A stretch of 19,920 nt of DNA, from NCBI GenBank assembly GCA_964630925.1, contig CAZVZK010000174.1, forward strand, positions 1 to 19,920. Reading direction: 5' to 3'. A program made the position numbers and the translations under genes. The DNA is from RGDT01 sp964630925 (GTDB taxonomy: Bacteria; Planctomycetota; Planctomycetia; Gemmatales; Gemmataceae). Shown here piece by piece: positions 1 through 7,899 of this stretch; within the stretch, counting starts at the first letter, position 1; every line of letters begins with the position of its first letter. The notes under the pieces were generated by a model, which was given only the letters and a program-made list of their open reading frames with translations, was not told the origin of the DNA and ran no database searches.

Positions 1-949
1 GGTCAGGGTCTTGCTGAGGCTCGAATCCCGGCCAATCATCCCCGTGAAAGACCATGAACGAAGAACCCCTGGCCCGGAACTCTCCCCAGGTGTGGACGGA
101 CCGAACAAAGACCCGCTCTCGCCGCGTATCGCCGGGTTTCCACCACCACAGCGGCACCTCGAACCAGTCTCCGTCAACGGCAAGGTCCGGCACCGGGTGG
201 CTCTTGCTCTTGATACCGTTGGCCTTGCGGTAGGCGGCGGCGGCGGCGTTGTGGACGGCCACGAAGCGCGGCAGATCCTCCAGCAGCATCCCGACGAACC
301 GCCCAAACGCCCGCGTCGCGCACAGTTTCGACAGCGGCACCTCGACGTTGAAGCAACCCCACTCGCGTTCCATCCGCCGCCGCGCCCCGGCGAACCGCGC
401 CCCGATGGGGCCATCGCGTTTCAACACCTCCGGCCAGAGTTTCACCGCCAGCGGCTCGATGCCCCAGGGCCGCATCTTCTCGGCGATGCGCTCGCCGAAC
501 GAGGTGAACAGCCCCTCGTCGGCGACGAATCGCTCCTCCCACGGGGCCTCGCCGGTCCACCTGTCGAACGGCACCGACTCCAGCGCCGGCCAGCCGTCAG
601 CGCCGCGCACGGGCACGCGGACGCTCGTCGTCTTGATCGTGTCGTTATCGACGACGAGATTCAGGGCGAAGCCGCCCGTCCGTCGGGCCAGGCCGGCGAG
701 GGCGAAGTTCTTCACCCACACGCCGGGGTGGAACAGCTCCGGCTGATGGCCGGCGACGAACCAGAGGGCATCGGGCGGCGCCTCGGCCTTCGCCAGCGCC
801 AGCACCTCGCGCCGCGCCTCGGCGCGGAGCTCGGCCCACGGCGTCGCGGCGAAAATCTCGCGTGTGCGCCGGGCCAACCCCGGCACGTCGGCCAGGGGAG
901 GCTCTTGCAGCAGCTCGCCGTCCCCGGACGGGGCCCGCAGCCGTGTCAC
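1..949 (-). CDS. Uncharacterised protein, remote BshC resemblance (3' end outside window)
   Basis: An open frame of 316 codons runs from a GTG at 949 off the left edge of the window, so the C terminus is missing. The GTG overlaps the stop of the upstream glycosyltransferase gene by 4 bases (GTGA), which points to translational coupling in one operon. Near residue 55 the protein reads FVAGHQPELFHPGVWVKNFA and soon after LNLVVDNDTIK. This 'GHQPELF-PGVW-KN ... DND' block recalls the N-terminal block of BshC, the bacillithiol ligase (GQQ-GL-TGP ... EDHD). The likeness is my own pattern match and is weak. I know this kind of protein only as a conserved planctomycete hypothetical. Downstream are tryptophan-rich segments (VPLWWWKPGD). 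No signal peptide or membrane segment is visible. The coding frame is convincing because codon choice and the operon overlap agree; the function is not established. Confidence 0.72.
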   Translation of the reverse strand, partial: MTRLRAPSGDGELLQEPPLADVPGLARRTREIFAATPWAELRAEARREVLALAKAEAPPDALWFVAGHQPELFHPGVWVKNFALAGLARRTGGFALNLVVDNDTIKTTSVRVPVRGADGWPALESVPFDRWTGEAPWEERFVADEGLFTSFGERIAEKMRPWGIEPLAVKLWPEVLKRDGPIGARFAGARRRMEREWGCFNVEVPLSKLCATRAFGRFVGMLLEDLPRFVAVHNAAAAAYRKANGIKSKSHPVPDLAVDGDWFEVPLWWWKPGDTRRERVFVRSVHTWGEFRARGSSFMVFHGDDWPGFEPQQDPD

Positions 950-1707
950 GACCCGCAGCCGGCCAGGCCTTCGGGGCAGCACGCCGCCAGCACGCCCGGC
1001 ACCCAGGCCCGCCGCGCCTCCAGCTCGGCCTCGGCCTTCGCGATCACGTCGCGGTAGTAGGTCAGACGCTTCTCGGCGTCGTCCATCACGCCGCCGAACG
1101 CCCGGCTCGGGTCGAGGTACAGGCGCGGCACCCCCACCTCCTTGATCCGCAGCCCGGCGTGCGCCGCCTGCACCCACAGCTGCAGCGGCATGCCCCAGCT
1201 CGTCTCGGTGATGCACAGCCTGGCGAGGGCCTTGCGCGTGTACGCCTTGAAGCCGCAGAAGGAGTCGGTGAGGTCCAGCCCGTAGCGGGCGTTCAGCTCG
1301 GCGGTGATGGTGAAGTTGATGCGCCGCCGGTCCTCCGGCGCGAGCGTGTCCTGGCGGAAGTCGCGCAGGTAGCGCGAGCCGCTGACGATGTCGGCGTCGT
1401 GGATCGCCTCCAGCAGCACCGGGATGCGGGACGGCTCGTGCTGCCCGTCGCAGTCCATCGTCACCAGCACGTCGTAGCCGTTGGCCAGGGCGTGCGAGAA
1501 GGCCGAGATCAGGGCGGCGCCGTAGCCGCGGTTCTTCGGGTGGGTGACCACGGCGATATCCCGCTGCTCGGCGAGCAGGGCGGCGGTGCCGTCGCAGGAG
1601 CCGTCGTTGACGACGAGGATGTCGTCGGCGTGGCGGCGGACCTCGGCGAGGACGCGCTCGACGTGGCGTTCTTCGTTGTAGACCGGGATGGCCGTCAGGA
1701 CTCGCAT
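946..1707 (-). CDS. Family 2 glycosyltransferase, DPM-synthase-like
   Basis: A 253-residue GT-A fold glycosyltransferase of family 2, which transfers a sugar from a nucleotide-sugar to a lipid or saccharide acceptor. It opens with MRVLTAIPVYNEE, the classic N-terminal strand of the family. It then has LVVNDGSCDGT (residues 31-41), GYGAALISAF (61-70) and the metal-binding DxD as MDCDGQ (D85, D87). A later DSFCGFKAY block (148-156) matches the acceptor-side loop of dolichyl-phosphate-mannose-synthase-like members. There is no membrane segment, so it is a soluble or peripheral catalytic subunit. The open frame extends 70 codons upstream, but the start at 1707 gives the normal family N terminus; ATGs at 1719 and 1731 are alternatives. 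It is the first gene of an operon with the 1-949 gene, under a promoter at 1752-1781. The exact sugar and acceptor cannot be read from the sequence. Confidence 0.9.
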   Translation of the reverse strand: MRVLTAIPVYNEERHVERVLAEVRRHADDILVVNDGSCDGTAALLAEQRDIAVVTHPKNRGYGAALISAFSHALANGYDVLVTMDCDGQHEPSRIPVLLEAIHDADIVSGSRYLRDFRQDTLAPEDRRRINFTITAELNARYGLDLTDSFCGFKAYTRKALARLCITETSWGMPLQLWVQAAHAGLRIKEVGVPRLYLDPSRAFGGVMDDAEKRLTYYRDVIAKAEAELEARRAWVPGVLAACCPEGLAGCGS

Positions 1708-1751
1708 CGCCGCCCCCATGCGTGACAACATCATTCCTTCATCCGCCCTCC

Positions 1752-1781
1752 ATTGTATGGGGGTCGGAGCGAGGAAGTCAA
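1752..1781 (-). promoter_or_regulatory. Sigma70-like promoter for the glycosyltransferase operon
   Basis: On the minus strand TTGACT (1781-1776) is followed after 18 bases by TACAAT (1757-1752). Each hexamer matches 5 of 6 consensus bases. Transcription would begin near 1745, about 38 bases before the chosen start at 1707. It is the only place in the window where I found both a good -35 and a good -10. Confidence 0.6.
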
Positions 1782-1962
1782 AAGGGGGGCGACACCCGCG
1801 CCCCGCCCGTCCGGGGTCTACCGGCCGCCCCCACCACCGCACACGCACCCTGCGCTTTCCCGGCCGGGGGGATCTCGCTCCCCCAGGCCCCCCGTTCGCC
1901 GGGGTCTTGTGGGTCACGCTTCGCCAGAACGGGCGGACGCCGCGCCCGCCTGCGGCCCCGCC

Positions 1963-2526
1963 TCACCTTTTCTTCCGATACATGATGTCGGTGCGCAGGA
2001 CATACTTGCGCCCCTGGATGACCTCGGCCCCTTCGTGTAAGACGCGATGCATGAATACCAGGGCCTTGCCGCGTTCCGGCACGACGCTGAGCGGCGGCTC
2101 GGTGACGTGAAAGCGCGTCTCGCCGCCCTGGCAGCCCTCGTTGAGGTACACCATGAACGTCAGTTGGCTACGCTCCCCGTTGGGGCGTTCGTAGTAGCCG
2201 TCGGTGTGCGCGGCGAAACGCTGGCCGGGGTCGTAGCGGTAGAAGCGGAAGCGTTCGTTGAAGCCGACGATCTCCCAGCCGAACCACTCCGTCGGCAGGA
2301 AGGGCCGCGCCCGCTCGAACCAGGCCGCCGCCAGGCCGGGATCGTCCGAGATGACCCTGTCGTTGTTGCGGATGTCCTTGCGCATCACGAAGCCGACGGA
2401 GGTCGTGATCGGCGCGTCTTCGTAGCCGGCCCGCTCGCTGGCGGCGATGTGATCCGCGCACTCCTGCTCGGTCAGGAAGTGGGGGATCACGAAGACGCGC
2501 TCGTCCAGGAGGGATCGCTTTTCCAT
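1963..2526 (-). CDS. Prolyl-4-hydroxylase-like 2OG-Fe(II) oxygenase
   Basis: A 187-residue cytoplasmic dioxygenase that should couple 2-oxoglutarate decarboxylation to hydroxylation of a substrate. The iron triad is visible as H107 and D109 in AAHTDGYY and H164 in VLHEGAEV. K174, ten residues after H164, sits where collagen prolyl-4-hydroxylase has its 2-oxoglutarate-binding lysine; R178 follows. The strand YLNEGCQGGETRFH (127-140) is the normal second half of the jelly roll. The frame is open for 36 codons further upstream, but MEKRSLLDERVFVIPHFL at 2526 gives the usual 'vip-FLt-eEC' N terminus and the extension has no family match. It is divergent from glgB, with 257 bases between the starts. 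The substrate is unknown: a protein prolyl residue or a small molecule are both possible. Confidence 0.88.
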   Translation of the reverse strand: MEKRSLLDERVFVIPHFLTEQECADHIAASERAGYEDAPITTSVGFVMRKDIRNNDRVISDDPGLAAAWFERARPFLPTEWFGWEIVGFNERFRFYRYDPGQRFAAHTDGYYERPNGERSQLTFMVYLNEGCQGGETRFHVTEPPLSVVPERGKALVFMHRVLHEGAEVIQGRKYVLRTDIMYRKKR

Positions 2527-2783
2527 GTGTCTCTCACGGCTCGGTTCCGGCCGCGACAACCGCGCCAAAGACGAGGAGGCGCCTGCCTGGGAGCGGCGCA
2601 CTCCCTCGGCCCGGCGAGACAGCCTCTGGCTCACCGGTTGCCGGCCTCCATCCTTCTCCGTTTCCGATAAAGGCGAGTCGACACCCGCCCATCCAGGATA
2701 TACGGCCCACCCGGCCCTACCTTACACGCCCCGGCCGCGTTCCTCACTGGAGGGCCGCCCCGCCGCCCCGTACAACGGACACG

Positions 2784-4727
2784 ATGAGCAAACCTCCCTC
2801 GGGCCCCGTCATGACAACCCGCGCCACCATCGTCGGGGGCTCCATCCTCGGCGAGCAGGACCAGTACCTCTTCAACGAGGGCAGCCACCTCCGCCTCGCC
2901 GACAGGCTCGGCTCCCACCTCGCCGTCAAGGACGGTGTCGAGGGCACCAGCTTCGCCGTCTGGGCCCCCAGCGCCACCTTCGTCAGCGTCTTCGGCGACT
3001 TCAACGGCTGGGACAAGGGCGTCACCCCCCTCTCCCCCGCCGGATCCTCCGGCGTCTGGGAGGGGTTCCTCCCCGGCGTCGGCAAGGGCGCCCACTACAA
3101 GTACTGGGTCGCCAACGGCGCCTACGGCGCCGACAAGTGCGACCCCCTCGGCGTCTACCACGAGGTGCCCCCGCGTACCGCCAGCATCGTCTGGCCGCTC
3201 GACTACCAGTGGGGCGACGCCGACTGGATGGCCTCGCGCGGCAAACGCAACGCCCTCAACGCCCCCATCTCGATCTACGAGGTGCATTTCGAGTCGTGGC
3301 GGCGCATCCCCGAGGAGGGGCTGCGCTCCCTCACCTACCGCGAGATGGCCCGGCCCCTCGCCGACCACTGCGCCGCCATGGGCTTCACCCACGTCGAGTT
3401 CATGCCGCTGACCGAGTACCCCTTCTCCGGCTCGTGGGGCTACCAGACCACGGGGTACTTCGCCCCCACCAGCCGCTTCGGCACGCCGCAGGACTTCATG
3501 CACCTCGTGGACTACCTGCACCAGCGCGGCATCGGCGTCATCCTCGACTGGGTCCCCTCCCACTTCCCCGGCGACGAGCACGGCCTCGCCTACTTCGACG
3601 GCACCCACCTGTACGAGCACGCCGACCCGCAGCAGGGCTTCCACCCCGACTGGAAGTCGTGCATCTTCAACTACGGCCGCCACGAGGTGCGGTCCTTCCT
3701 CCTCTCCAGCGCCCTGTTCTGGCTGGAGAAGTACCACCTCGACGGCCTGCGTGTCGATGCCGTGGCGTCCATGCTCTACCTCGACTACTCGCGCAAGGCC
3801 GGCGAGTGGGTGCCCAACGTGTACGGCGGCAACGAGAACCTCGCCGCCCTCGACTTCCTGCGCCGGCTGAACACCGAGGCGTACAAGCACCACCCCGACA
3901 TCCAGATGTACGCCGAGGAGTCCACCGCCTGGCCGATGGTGTCGCGCCCCGTGTCGGTGGGCGGGCTGGGGTTCGGGCTGAAGTGGGACATGGGGTGGAT
4001 GCACGACACGCTGAAGTACATGCAGAAGGAGCCGATCCACCGCCAGTACCACCACGGCGAGATCACCTTCCGCATGCTCTACGCCTTCAACGAGAACTTC
4101 GTCCTGCCGCTGTCGCACGACGAGGTCGTGCACGGCAAGGGCTCGCTCCTGTCCCGCATGCCCGGCGACTGCTGGCAGCAGTTCGCCAACCTGCGGGTGC
4201 TGTTCGGCTACCAGTGGGCCCAGCCGGGCAAGAAGCTGCTGTTCATGGGGGGCGAGATCGGCCAGGGCTACGAGTGGAGCCACGACGGCAGCATCGACTG
4301 GCATCAGGGCGCCGAGACCTGGCACCAGGGGATCGCCCGCTGGGTGGGCGACCTCAACCGGGCGTACCGGGCCGAGAGGGCCCTGTACGAGCAGGACGTG
4401 AAGCACGCCGGGTTCGAATGGGTGGACGCCAACGACGCCAACGACAGCATCCTGACGTTCCTCCGCTTCAGCGCCGACTTCAAAGAGGCGATCCTCGTCG
4501 TGGTGAACTTCACGCCGGTGACGCGCTTCCACTACGGGGTCGGCGTGCCGTGGGGCGGGCGCTGGGAGGAGCTGCTCAACAGCGACGCGCCGATCTACGC
4601 CGGCTCCGGGCACGGCAACCTCGGCGGCCTGGAGGCACGCGAGCGGATGTGGCACGGCAGGCCGTGGTCGCTCGACGCGACGGTCCCGGGGCTGAGTGTG
4701 ATGTTCTTCAAGGGCACGCGGCCCTGA
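2784..4727 (+). CDS. glgB: 1,4-alpha-glucan (glycogen) branching enzyme
   Basis: This 647-residue GH13 enzyme makes the alpha-1,6 branch points of glycogen by cutting an alpha-1,4 chain and moving it to a C6 hydroxyl. An N-terminal CBM48 region (about 50-130, FAVWAPSATFVSVFGDFNGW) is followed by the catalytic barrel. Region I is DWVPSHFP (255-262), region II GLRVDAVASM (nucleophile D325), region III MYAEES (acid/base E378) and region IV LPLSHDEVVHGKGS (D446). The spacing 325-378-446 equals that of E. coli GlgB (405-458-526). It is shorter than E. coli GlgB (728), mainly because the extra N-terminal module is missing. The start at 2784 was chosen as the first in-frame ATG near the conserved region; 2811 is an alternative. 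No other glycogen gene lies in the window, so it stands alone here. A GC-rich hairpin follows its stop. Confidence 0.96.
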   Translation: MSKPPSGPVMTTRATIVGGSILGEQDQYLFNEGSHLRLADRLGSHLAVKDGVEGTSFAVWAPSATFVSVFGDFNGWDKGVTPLSPAGSSGVWEGFLPGVGKGAHYKYWVANGAYGADKCDPLGVYHEVPPRTASIVWPLDYQWGDADWMASRGKRNALNAPISIYEVHFESWRRIPEEGLRSLTYREMARPLADHCAAMGFTHVEFMPLTEYPFSGSWGYQTTGYFAPTSRFGTPQDFMHLVDYLHQRGIGVILDWVPSHFPGDEHGLAYFDGTHLYEHADPQQGFHPDWKSCIFNYGRHEVRSFLLSSALFWLEKYHLDGLRVDAVASMLYLDYSRKAGEWVPNVYGGNENLAALDFLRRLNTEAYKHHPDIQMYAEESTAWPMVSRPVSVGGLGFGLKWDMGWMHDTLKYMQKEPIHRQYHHGEITFRMLYAFNENFVLPLSHDEVVHGKGSLLSRMPGDCWQQFANLRVLFGYQWAQPGKKLLFMGGEIGQGYEWSHDGSIDWHQGAETWHQGIARWVGDLNRAYRAERALYEQDVKHAGFEWVDANDANDSILTFLRFSADFKEAILVVVNFTPVTRFHYGVGVPWGGRWEELLNSDAPIYAGSGHGNLGGLEARERMWHGRPWSLDATVPGLSVMFFKGTRP

Positions 4728-4730
4728 CCC

Positions 4731-4750
4731 GGCGGCGTCGGCCCGCCGCC
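4731..4750 (+). terminator. Possible terminator hairpin after glgB
   Basis: GGCGGCG (4731-4737) and CGCCGCC (4744-4750) form a perfect 7-bp stem with a 6-base loop, starting 3 bases after the glgB stop. The following CCTTTCG is only weakly T-rich, so this is a plausible but not canonical intrinsic terminator. Confidence 0.4.
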
Positions 4751-5119
4751 CCTTTCGTCATCACCGCCTGCCCCGAATCGGGCACGCCCGACGGCAGCGC
4801 GTGAGAGGGTGATGAGGCCGCCGCGCCGCAACTCCCTCTGTCGCCCAGGTTTGCACTCAATGTGCCCGCGAACGGATTGAGGGCGGCACGATTGTTGCGT
4901 TGTGGGTTTGGCCGTGACATGAGAAGGATCATTGGATTTTCACGGCACGGACGCGCGAACCGCTCGCGTGCCTGCTAGCCTGCCCGGGGTGGTTTCGCCG
5001 CCCCGCCCGCCGAGCGCCGGATGGCCGGCGTCCTTGCGAATGCCCCGACACTGAGACTCCGGCCCCGGACGCCGCCCCGGTTGCGGCCAGAGGGCGTTCG
5101 CGCCTCCAGGAGATTGCTG
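4751..5119. other. Intergenic region without a recognisable gene
   Basis: About 370 bases between glgB and the next gene. Several open frames cross it on the minus strand, but their translations are arginine-, proline- and alanine-rich out-of-frame products with no family signature. The stretch near 4850-4940 is less GC-rich than its surroundings and probably holds the promoter of the gene at 5120; I could not fix a -35/-10 pair. A short inverted repeat, CTCAAT and ATTGAG, lies within 4857-4883. Confidence 0.5.
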
Positions 5120-5590
5120 ATGGAAGTGAACCCGACGCGGATGATGTCCGGCCTGCTGCTGCTGGCCGGCGGCCTCGCGGCGGCGATGGCGTACAGGCCC
5201 GACTGGCTGACGCACCACGCCTCCAGGCCGGCGCCGCGGAGCGGGTCGTACACCGTGTCCGCCCCCGATGAGATGGCGGACCAGCTCGCCCGACGCATCC
5301 GGGCGAGGATCTCGGTGGCCGAGCAGCTCCTGGCCGGTGAGATGACCCTGGCGGAGGCGGCGGCGGCGTTCCGCATGCTGAACACCCTGCCGCCGAAACT
5401 GGCCCAGGAGCAGTGGCGGGCCCTGCCGGGGCGCAGCGACGGCGAGAAGGTGTGCCGCCAGGTGATCCTGTGGGCCGCCGCCGAGAAGCCCCCCGGGGGC
5501 GAGGACGGTTCGGGGCGGCTGCGCGAGCTCGAGAGGGAGCTGCAGGCGCTGATCGCACGCGACGGCGAGGTCGTGCTTCCGTCGCGCTGA
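5120..5590 (+). CDS. Small membrane-anchored conserved hypothetical protein
   Basis: A 156-residue protein with one N-terminal hydrophobic segment (about residues 8-24, MMSGLLLLAGGLAAAMA) and a helical soluble part that would face the periplasm or cytoplasm. Residues 53-87 (ADQLARRIRARISVAEQLLA then GEMTLAEAAAAFRMLNTLPP) and the later DGEKVCRQVILWAAAE recall a short planctomycete protein type with an 'AG-LTL-EAA--FR' helix and a 'E--CRQVI-W' motif, often found near regulators. I know no function for it. The start at 5120 is set by AGGAG at 5108-5112, 7 bases upstream; the frame itself is open from 5021 but those 33 residues are arginine- and proline-rich and unlikely to be translated. It ends 5 bases before the convergent gene at 5596. 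Confidence 0.75.
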   Translation: MEVNPTRMMSGLLLLAGGLAAAMAYRPDWLTHHASRPAPRSGSYTVSAPDEMADQLARRIRARISVAEQLLAGEMTLAEAAAAFRMLNTLPPKLAQEQWRALPGRSDGEKVCRQVILWAAAEKPPGGEDGSGRLRELERELQALIARDGEVVLPSR

Positions 5591-5595
5591 CCCGT

Positions 5596-6075
5596 TCAGA
5601 ATCCGGCGGGCGGGTTGGGCGTCGTGCCGCCGGACGCCCCACGCCGCCCCGTCGGACGCTGCTGGGTGGCCGGGGGGCGTTGCAGGCTGTTGATGGGCCT
5701 GCCGGCGGTGGGGAAGTAGGCGCTGGTGTTGTTGAAGTACCCGCCGGTGTTGGCCAGGTAGGAGTAGGTGCCGCTGCTCACGGCCGGGGGCGTCGTGGGG
5801 AATTCTTCGGGGCGGCCCGCCGTGCGGATGTTGAGGTCCGTGATCTCGGTGCTGAACAGGGCGGCCTGCTGGCGGCGCTGCACCTCGGGGCGGACGCCGA
5901 CGAAGTAGTTGGCCGCCGTGTTGCCGCCGCGGATCAGGTTCAGGTAGGGGCTCAGGTTGGGGCGGGTGCCGTAGCCGTAGGCCTGGCGTCCGAGGGGGCT
6001 GAAGCCGGCGTTGAGCTGGGCGTGGGCGCCCTGGACGCAGAGAAGGGCGGCGGCGGCGGTCAGGAGAAGTCTCAT
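5596..6075 (-). CDS. Small secreted hypothetical protein
   Basis: A 159-residue protein with a clear Sec signal peptide (MRLLLTAAAALLCVQGAHAQ, cleavage probably after AHA). The mature part holds SPYLNLIRGGNTAANYFVG and VRPEVQRRQQ, a block I associate with secreted planctomycete hypotheticals of unknown function. The C-terminal 60 residues are rich in Pro, Thr, Asn, Gly and Gln and probably disordered. Two ATGs stand side by side: 6075 is chosen because GGAGG lies 5 bases before it, whereas it is too close to the ATG at 6078. It sits just downstream of the polysaccharide-export lipoprotein gene on the same strand (96 bases apart) but seems to have its own -10 element. A cell-envelope role is likely from the signal peptide alone. 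Confidence 0.78.
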   Translation of the reverse strand: MRLLLTAAAALLCVQGAHAQLNAGFSPLGRQAYGYGTRPNLSPYLNLIRGGNTAANYFVGVRPEVQRRQQAALFSTEITDLNIRTAGRPEEFPTTPPAVSSGTYSYLANTGGYFNNTSAYFPTAGRPINSLQRPPATQQRPTGRRGASGGTTPNPPAGF

Positions 6076-6105
6076 CATGTCCTCCGGTCCGGGCGGTACG
6101 GCATC

Positions 6106-6111
6106 ATTCTA
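6106..6111 (-). promoter_or_regulatory. -10-like element for the secreted protein gene
   Basis: TAGAAT on the minus strand (6111-6106) matches 5 of 6 bases of the -10 consensus and lies about 27-30 bases before the start codon. No -35 hexamer is visible in the GC-rich bases upstream. Confidence 0.35.
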
Positions 6112-6171
6112 CCCGGCGGGCCGGCGGGGCGGGGGGGGGATTCCCCACCTGCCCCGCCGGCCGCCGGCGCG

Positions 6172-7575
6172 TCAGTTGCCGAAGTTGTTGTTGCCGTTGC
6201 CGTTGCGGTTGCGGATCGAGTTGACGACGCTGGAGCCGAGGAGCGTCACGCCGAGGATGCGCTCGATGGGCGCCAGGACCTTGGCGATGTGGGTGTCGGC
6301 CCGGATGCGCGGGTCGCTGTGGACGAACAGGCGGTCGCCGGGGAAGAGTTGGTAGTTGGTGGAGGCCGACCCGGCCATCACGATGCCGTGGAAGTCCACG
6401 GGCAGGATGTTGGCGTGCCCGCCGTGCGGCGTGGCGCGGGCGATCCAGATCTTCTTGGGCGAGGAGACGGCGGGTAACCCCTGCACCTGGGCGATGGCGT
6501 CGAGGACCATCTCGTTGCCGGTGCAGGGCACCTTGAACACCTGTGCCCCGTAGCCGGCGCCGTCGGTGACGACGTAGTAGAACTTGCTGTTGTACGCCTG
6601 CACGTCCACCTTGAGGCCGGCGCGGATGTCGTCCAGGGTGGGCGCCTTGCGGCCCTCCTTCTCCTTCTCCGGGCCGGAGCGGCGCTGGCTGAAGATGGCG
6701 GCGGCGATGCGCTCCTTGGCGTCGGCGAGGGTCAGGCCGGCCACGAAGACGGACCCGATGGCGCCGAGGCCGACGCTGCCGTCCGGGCGGACGAGGTGGG
6801 GGCCGGTGATGGGCATGGCCCCCTCGTTGAGGTACGGGGCCAGCTCGATGGCCAGCACGTCGGGCGGCTCGACGATGTACGCCGACAGGGCGCGTTTCTG
6901 GAACTCGCGTGGCGCCTCCAGGGGGTGGATGACGCCCGACGGGCCCTCGGACAGGACGCCGACGCGCCTGGCCGGCATCGTGGCCGGGGGGGCCGCCGTG
7001 GACTTGTCCTCGCGCGGTGCGGGGAGGTCGCCGCCCTTCTTCTCCTCCTTCTCAGGGATGGCGGTGCCGACCGGCAGCGGCATGGGCGCGCCGGCGGAGC
7101 CACTGGGGATGTAGCCGACGACGTGCGGCGGCCGCGGGGCGGCGCCGCCGGTGTCGGGGAGGGTGCGGTGGGCGGGGCCGAAGATGACGGCGTCCTGCCT
7201 GGCCGGGACGACGCCCGGCGCGGGCGGCACGGGGCGGAGGCCCGGTGCGGCCGTCGGCGGCGTGATGGCAGGCGGGGCGGAGGAGGCGCCGCCGAACAGC
7301 GGCTTGCGATTGGGCCGGCCCATCTGCACGACGGGACGCGCCGCGGGGGGCGGGGCCTCGCCGGCCAGGGAAGGCGGCGCGGTGGTGCTGACGACGGGCG
7401 GGAAGACCATCTGCACCTGCTGGATGGCCTGTGGCGCGGCCATGGACACCGCCGGCGGGGCGGGGGCGGTGAACGGGTCCGCCGCGAGATTCGTGTGCGT
7501 GACGCAGCCGGTGATGCCAAGGCCCAGCAGGGCGGCCACCCCGGCCAGGAGCGGATGTCGGCTTCGGACGGGCAT
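6172..7575 (-). CDS. Polysaccharide export lipoprotein, Wza-like with SLBB domain
   Basis: A 467-residue predicted outer-membrane lipoprotein: hydrophobic stretch, then lipobox GITGC with the acylated cysteine at C24. Residues 25-225 are a low-complexity Pro/Ala-rich linker of about 200 residues, much longer than in classical Wza. A polysaccharide export domain starts near 228 (YIVEPPDVLAIELAPYLN), with HLVRPDGSVGLGAIGSVFVA (260-279). An SLBB-type ubiquitin-like fold follows from about 332 (FYYVVTDGAGYGAQVFKVPC) to NYQLFPGDRLFV (407-418). A final hydrophobic helix (IERILGVTLLGSSVV) and an Asn/Gly-rich tail end the protein. Family members form the channel that carries capsule or exopolysaccharide through the outer membrane. 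No kinase or flippase of a capsule cluster is beside it, so the exported sugar is unknown. The start at 7575 has GGGAG 8 bases upstream. Confidence 0.88.
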   Translation of the reverse strand: MPVRSRHPLLAGVAALLGLGITGCVTHTNLAADPFTAPAPPAVSMAAPQAIQQVQMVFPPVVSTTAPPSLAGEAPPPAARPVVQMGRPNRKPLFGGASSAPPAITPPTAAPGLRPVPPAPGVVPARQDAVIFGPAHRTLPDTGGAAPRPPHVVGYIPSGSAGAPMPLPVGTAIPEKEEKKGGDLPAPREDKSTAAPPATMPARRVGVLSEGPSGVIHPLEAPREFQKRALSAYIVEPPDVLAIELAPYLNEGAMPITGPHLVRPDGSVGLGAIGSVFVAGLTLADAKERIAAAIFSQRRSGPEKEKEGRKAPTLDDIRAGLKVDVQAYNSKFYYVVTDGAGYGAQVFKVPCTGNEMVLDAIAQVQGLPAVSSPKKIWIARATPHGGHANILPVDFHGIVMAGSASTNYQLFPGDRLFVHSDPRIRADTHIAKVLAPIERILGVTLLGSSVVNSIRNRNGNGNNNFGN

Positions 7576-7899
7576 GTCGCTCTCCCATTCCTCGGAGGCC
7601 GTGTCGGGGCCTCGCGGTGTGGTCCGTATCGTGGGGGCGGTGCGCGCTTCGGGGTGGAGTCAAGGTGCGTCACGTCGCGGCGGGCGGGCAAGTCCCCTCG
7701 CCCTCCGCTTTATCGGAATCGCCACGGCGCCGCGATGACGCGATGGGCGGGCATGAGGCGGCCGGGGCGGGTCGGTGCGTCTCACCATCGGCCCCAGCGG
7801 CGCGTTCGGGGCAGATTGCCCAGACGACGCAGTGTGACACGGGGAGGGCTGGTGCGCCGCATCGGCCGTCTGGTAGAATCGCGCGCGGAGGGAACGACC
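7576..7899. other. Divergent intergenic region, export lipoprotein / Uma2
   Basis: About 324 bases between two divergent starts. It must hold both promoters. A TAGAAT (7874-7879) fits the Uma2 gene. On the minus side there is a TTGACT at about 7657-7652, but no -10 at normal spacing. The 13-base word TTTATCGGAATCG (7709-7721) is nearly repeated at 2659-2671 on the other strand. I see no coding sequence of its own here. Confidence 0.5.
7874..7879 (+). promoter_or_regulatory. -10-like element for the Uma2 gene
   Basis: TAGAAT, 5 of 6 consensus bases, 20 bases before the ATG at 7900; the ribosome binding site GGAGGGA lies between them. No convincing -35 is present 16-19 bases upstream. Confidence 0.4.

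Noticed and set aside
11..1057. A 348-codon plus-strand frame at the left edge
   Set aside because: It is antisense to two genes with clear motifs or operon overlap, and its own translation is Arg/Pro/His-rich with no family likeness.
2525..4804. A 759-codon open frame over glgB and a 674-codon frame antisense to it (2631-4655)
   Set aside because: Translations are Arg/Pro/Ala- or Val/Gly/Glu-rich without motifs; the glgB frame has all GH13 motifs, and long shadow frames are normal at this GC content.
4929..5642. A 237-codon minus-strand frame
   Set aside because: Arg/Pro/Ser/Ala-rich without motifs; the opposite strand holds a protein with a membrane anchor and a good ribosome binding site.
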